DNA of 46,095 nt from an uncultured Granulosicoccaceae bacterium (lineage in GTDB: Bacteria > Pseudomonadota > Gammaproteobacteria > Granulosicoccales > Granulosicoccaceae), in contig CALIMV010000129.1 in assembly GCA_938045275.1 (NCBI GenBank), positions 1 through 46,095 of the forward strand, read 5' to 3'. The stretch's first letter is position 1. Each line of letters opens with the position of its first letter. The position numbers and the translations under genes are program-made. Positions 43,095-46,095 of the stretch are shown one piece after another. Below the pieces are notes generated by a model. That model saw nothing but the letters and a program-made list of their open reading frames with translations. It had not been told where the DNA came from and did no database searches.

Positions 43095-44121
43095 GGTATT
43101 TGTCTAATTGAGTTTGAATATTGGCGTCCCCTTCGAAGAGTTTCGGGTGCCAGGGAGTGCGGTCGTTTAATACACCAGAACGCATGACAATGTCAGGTAC
43201 ATTGTGCTCTTGTCGATACGCCATAATGTGTACACCGCTCACACCTTCGATTTCTTTTATTTCCTGAATTAAATCAACACACAGGTTTACACCTTCTTTC
43301 TTTTGATCGTCAGCACCGCTAAGCCGTTTGATTACGGAATCGGGTATGTGCACACCAGGTACATTACTGCGAATCCATTCTGCGGTTCGCGCCGATGCGA
43401 GTGGACCAACACCAATTAGCAAGAAGACTTTCTCATCCAAACCCATATCTCGGATGGCTTGCATGTAAGTGCGCAGCCGGTCAATGTCATAGCAATACTG
43501 TGTTTGAATGAATTGCGCGCCTGCTTCGATTTTCTTTGCCAGTCGCAATGGACGCCAGTCGAACGGTTCTACAAACGGGTTGGCGGCAGCACCCAAAAAA
43601 ACACGCGGAGGATGATCTATTTTTCGACCACTTTGAAATACACTTTCTTCGCGCATAGTGCGAGCAATGTTTAGCAGTGACATGCAATCGAGGTCGAATA
43701 CCGGCTTAGCATCCGGGTGATCGCCTGTTTGTACGCCATCACCGGACAAGCACAACATATTGCACACACCCATTGCAGCACCGCCCAGAATATCGCCTTG
43801 AATGGCGATACGATTTTTATCACGACAAGATATTTGCATGATCAACGCATACCCCAAACGGGTTAGCAGAGCACACACAGCCAGGCTGCCCATATGACAA
43901 TGTGCACCACTGCCATCGGTTGCATTAATAGCATCAACGTAACCGTCGAATATGGCCGCACGCTCGTATACCGCGTTAGGGTCGGCTGAATCTGGCGGCG
44001 CCAGCTCACTGGTAACGGCAAAGTGGCCATCGCGCAGTATGCGTTCCAAACGGCCCGGAGAGCTGTGGCCTTTGCGTATAGGCAAGGGGTAACCGGGGAT
44101 AGGCTCGTCGGTGTAAATCAT
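43087..44121 (-). CDS. Methylenetetrahydrofolate reductase, MetF-like
   Basis: Interconverts methyl- and methylene-tetrahydrofolate; in this setting it would oxidise the methyl group taken from the amine. ATG at 44121 overlaps the MetV-like stop as ATGA; an earlier in-frame start at 44205 runs through the MetV gene. The 344-residue barrel shows FAVTSELAPPDSADPNAVYERA (with the catalytic Glu-like E), INATDGSGAHCHMGSLAVCALL, GDGVQTGDHPDAKPVFDLD, QTQYCYDIDRLR and KVFLLIGVGPLAS. It is not the normal MetF of methionine synthesis but the type paired with a MetV-like protein in acetogens and methylamine clusters. It likely forms a complex with the upstream gene product. Confidence 0.9.
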   Translation of the reverse strand: MIYTDEPIPGYPLPIRKGHSSPGRLERILRDGHFAVTSELAPPDSADPNAVYERAAIFDGYVDAINATDGSGAHCHMGSLAVCALLTRLGYALIMQISCRDKNRIAIQGDILGGAAMGVCNMLCLSGDGVQTGDHPDAKPVFDLDCMSLLNIARTMREESVFQSGRKIDHPPRVFLGAAANPFVEPFDWRPLRLAKKIEAGAQFIQTQYCYDIDRLRTYMQAIRDMGLDEKVFLLIGVGPLASARTAEWIRSNVPGVHIPDSVIKRLSGADDQKKEGVNLCVDLIQEIKEIEGVSGVHIMAYRQEHNVPDIVMRSGVLNDRTPWHPKLFEGDANIQTQLDKYHD

Positions 44122-44618
44122 GATGAGCTTATGTTGCTGGCAGTGTCGGTTGGGTTTTTCGCTGCACTTTCTTCTGCACGTATACGTCGAACTTCCCGCA
44201 ACCACGACGAAGAACCGATGAGCCGATGATCGATAGCAACTTGCACAATAGACATATCACCACCGTTTTTCATGCGTTGACTGCCGGTCCAGGCTTCCAC
44301 CCATACGCACCGCATTTCTGGTTTGACTTCGCAATAACCGTCGATGCGAACGCCACCGCACGGGCCATTACGAATCGATTTTGGACAATTCATCGGGCAA
44401 GACATGCCCGTTTTACTCAGTGCGCATTGACCGCACATTTGACAATCGAACAATACACCTTTTACGGTTTTTTCAACTGCTGCAACGGGTCGCTCCAGTC
44501 GGTCATAGCCTATGCGTTCGAACACAGGCGCACAGGCTACCAGCGATTTTTCGAGAAAGGCGTACAGCACCTCCATCATTCTTGCGCGTTTTATCGACCA
44601 AAGTCTGACTTTGTACAT
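44118..44618 (-). CDS. MetV-like cysteine-rich protein (MTHFR C-terminal domain family)
   Basis: A 166-residue partner protein. The cysteine cluster (about 60-105) reads CQMCGQCALSKTGMSCPMNCPK, then NGPCGGVRIDGYCEVKPEMRCVW: at least nine cysteines, the pattern of the MTHFR_C domain (PF12225). In acetogens the MetV protein binds zinc or an iron-sulfur group and is needed for the MetF-type reductase. The stop overlaps the MetF-like start by four bases. The separate metV-metF arrangement points to a reductase driven by, or delivering to, an electron carrier not identified here. The start is a plain ATG with a weak ribosome site. Confidence 0.86.
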   Translation of the reverse strand: MYKVRLWSIKRARMMEVLYAFLEKSLVACAPVFERIGYDRLERPVAAVEKTVKGVLFDCQMCGQCALSKTGMSCPMNCPKSIRNGPCGGVRIDGYCEVKPEMRCVWVEAWTGSQRMKNGGDMSIVQVAIDHRLIGSSSWLREVRRIRAEESAAKNPTDTASNISSS

Positions 44619-44655
44619 AGTCGTCTTATTTTCGTTCCGATGCGATACAGAACGC

Positions 44656-44970
44656 TTAACTTACTGGTTTAGCGTCTGCTTCAACGCCTTTGGCTTTAAC
44701 CACAGCCTCCAGATGTTCGTCGCTAAAAGCGGCTTCGAGTTCTGCAGCGGCTTTATTCGCTTCAGTTTGCAAATCATCGCTGCACGGTTCACGAATGCGT
44801 TTCCAATCTTCCATGTATGCATCACTTGTACCTTTGCCGGCACGCATTGCTGCACGGTCAATGCCTTGTTGAAAGCGGTCTGAGAGGGCAACTTTTGCTG
44901 TTTTACGACCCTTTTTTGCAGTGACTTGTGACGGAATGTCGCGCCAGTAAATTTTGATGAGTTCTGCCAT
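44656..44970 (-). CDS. PF13769-like small protein ('virulence factor' family) of the methyl-transfer operon
   Basis: A 104-residue basic/acidic protein: a short beta-rich start (MAELIKIYWRDIPSQV), a lysine-rich stretch (TAKKGRKTAKVAL), DRFQQGIDRAAMRAGKG and a helical acidic end (EANKAAAELEAAFSDEHLEAVV). The Pfam name comes from old annotation and has no virulence content that I know of; I recall these proteins beside MttB-type clusters in alphaproteobacteria. It lies between DUF1638 and the MetV-like gene, so a role in the methyl-transfer complex is inferred from context only. Confidence 0.75.
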   Translation of the reverse strand: MAELIKIYWRDIPSQVTAKKGRKTAKVALSDRFQQGIDRAAMRAGKGTSDAYMEDWKRIREPCSDDLQTEANKAAAELEAAFSDEHLEAVVKAKGVEADAKPVS

Positions 44971-45030
44971 GGGAATTCCAATAATTTAATCTAACTCGAC
45001 TTTATCGAGCTTCAGTAAATCGCGTTTAAT

Positions 45031-45627
45031 CTATTCAGCTACGACCCGAATATCCTGCAGCGCATGTTGTAAAGGAAGCAGCCCGGTGTAGTGAACTTCG
45101 AGCGGCAGATTGATGGCATCGGCCGCCTTTTCAGCCTGCTCCAAACGTTCTTTATTTTCAGTTTGAGCCAGGTAGAGCATGCGGGTGTAATTGCCAAAAT
45201 ACATGTCTCTGAGTTCCGGGTGTTTGTTTATGCCCAGTGTTTCCAGAATAAGCCGATCAAAATGCCAGGCCAGGTAATCGGTCAGAAAAAACGTACCGAG
45301 TTCTTCTTCAGCCAATGCCGAGAATGTGTTTTGTCCGGTAAAGAAAGCATAGCAATGTGCACCGGGCAATCGCTCAACCTGATGACGTTGCAATACGGTA
45401 TCGAGATGTCCGCCAGTGCCGCAATCACCATAGGCGACCAGCATGTGATCGTACTGTTTTTTGTTTTGAATGATCTTTTGCTCAACACCAGGAGCAATTT
45501 TATCAGGCGTGTTGTGCCATTCTGCTGGAAGACACTGCACGTCTATATGCGACCATTGATTCGCTTTTAGTACATCGACTAGCTCATGCGCAAGAGCGCC
45601 GCAGGCAATTAGTAGTGTGCGACTCAT
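45031..45627 (-). CDS. DUF1638 protein of the methyl-transfer operon
   Basis: A 198-residue protein. LLIACGALAHELVDVLKANQW at the start, YGDCGTGGHLDTVL (about 83-96) with a potential cysteine, and EELGTFFLTDYLAWHFD (about 127-143) match DUF1638, a family that repeatedly accompanies corrinoid methyltransferases in bacteria and methanogens. Its function is not known; a corrinoid-loading, metal-handling or chaperone-like role is a guess. It follows the corrinoid-protein gene by 21 bp in the same direction and precedes the PF13769 gene. Confidence 0.85.
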   Translation of the reverse strand: MSRTLLIACGALAHELVDVLKANQWSHIDVQCLPAEWHNTPDKIAPGVEQKIIQNKKQYDHMLVAYGDCGTGGHLDTVLQRHQVERLPGAHCYAFFTGQNTFSALAEEELGTFFLTDYLAWHFDRLILETLGINKHPELRDMYFGNYTRMLYLAQTENKERLEQAEKAADAINLPLEVHYTGLLPLQHALQDIRVVAE

Positions 45628-45648
45628 GCTGGTGTTTTCAGTGGCCCG

Positions 45649-46095
45649 CTAGCTCGCCCGGGCTTGTCGTCGTTCAGCAATCAGAGACTTTGCTGTTTCA
45701 ACTGCAACCGCGGCATCACGGCAATAGGCATCTGCGCCGACCGCTTCACCGAACTCTTCATTTAGCGGAGCACCACCAACCAGAACAATAAAATCGTCTC
45801 GCATGCCTTGTTCCTGCAAGGTGTCTATGACGACTTTCATGTACGGCATGGTAGTAGTGAGCAGGGCAGACATACCCAAAATCTCTGGTTTATGTTCTTC
45901 CAATGCGGCTATGTAGTCTTCAACCGGGTTATTGATGCCTAAGTCGATTACTTCAAAACCGGCACCTTCGAGCATCATGCCAACGAGGTTTTTGCCAATG
46001 TCGTGTATGTCGCCTTTAACCGTACCGATGACAACCTTGCCGATGGGTGGTGCGCCGGTTTCAGCCAGTAGCGGGCGTAAAATCGCCATGCCACC
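45649..46095 (-). CDS. Corrinoid (methylcobamide)-binding protein, MttC/MtgC-like (partial)
   Basis: The C-terminal 148 or so residues are in the window; the gene continues past the right edge, and the missing part should be the helical cap domain of about 80 residues. The cobalamin-binding motif KGDIHDIGKNLV (D-x-H-x-x-G, His the lower cobalt ligand) is intact, with GMSALLTTTMPYM (S-x-L/T) and VLVGGAPLNEEFGEAVGADAYCRDA downstream. This is the methyl carrier that receives the group from the MttB-family enzyme (36046) and passes it to the pterin enzyme (42192). It is the first gene seen of the operon; its promoter is out of view. The C-terminus is mildly basic (IAERRQARAS). Confidence 0.93.
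   Translation of the reverse strand, partial: GGMAILRPLLAETGAPPIGKVVIGTVKGDIHDIGKNLVGMMLEGAGFEVIDLGINNPVEDYIAALEEHKPEILGMSALLTTTMPYMKVVIDTLQEQGMRDDFIVLVGGAPLNEEFGEAVGADAYCRDAAVAVETAKSLIAERRQARAS

Overview
The window looks like a chromosomal segment of a heterotrophic marine or alga-associated gammaproteobacterium. The basis is the gene content: an EpmB-type lysine aminomutase, a HopJ-family protein, a PhoX phosphatase, a galactoside catabolic operon and a corrinoid-dependent methyl-transfer cluster of the kind common in marine Proteobacteria. The genus cannot be named from sequence alone; a Granulosicoccus/Arenicella-like lineage is only a guess.

Layout. 1-755 is an A-rich gene-free stretch. 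756-2253 holds a FlhB/SctU-type export switch protein and a FliO-like protein. 2434-3282 is a double GFA-domain protein. 3345-5792 is a nested mobile element: an IS with about 26-bp terminal inverted repeats whose zinc-ribbon transposase gene is split after its first eight codons by an IS1111-group (IS110 family) element, which carries its own likely guide-RNA region. 5803-8489 holds a Na+/Ca2+ antiporter, a VOC protein, a GNAT acetyltransferase preceded by six 15-bp repeats, and gene-free DNA. 8490-10385 is phoX.

10721-21792 is a galactoside regulon. One strand carries alpha-galactosidase (GH36), galK, galT, beta-galactosidase (GH42), a sugar-binding protein and two permeases; the ABC ATPase is divergent. 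A strong promoter with a perfect palindromic operator lies in the divergent gap. The proposed flow is ABC uptake of galactosides, alpha- or beta-cleavage, then GalK and GalT; no galE is present here. 21856-31855 is mostly housekeeping: histidine phosphatase, lone receiver domain, EamA exporter, DUF3820 protein, leuA with a probable leader peptide, a MaeB malic enzyme, HopJ, DUF445 and an M28 peptidase, the last translationally coupled to epmB.

33033-46095 is the most interesting part. It holds a homocysteine S-methyltransferase, a non-pyrrolysine MttB-family methyltransferase, a GbdR/GlxA-type AraC regulator and, on the opposite strand, corrinoid protein, DUF1638, PF13769 protein, MetV-like, MetF-like, pterin methyltransferase and a RamA-like ferredoxin/ASKHA activase. 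Together these form an almost complete anaerobe-style demethylation route: N-methyl donor to cob(I)amide protein, to tetrahydrofolate, to methylene-tetrahydrofolate. It sits in a genome that otherwise looks aerobic. Four of these proteins carry Arg/Lys-rich low-complexity tails, which I have not seen explained.

Limits: all family calls are by eye from motifs and overall similarity; no searches or structure predictions were run.
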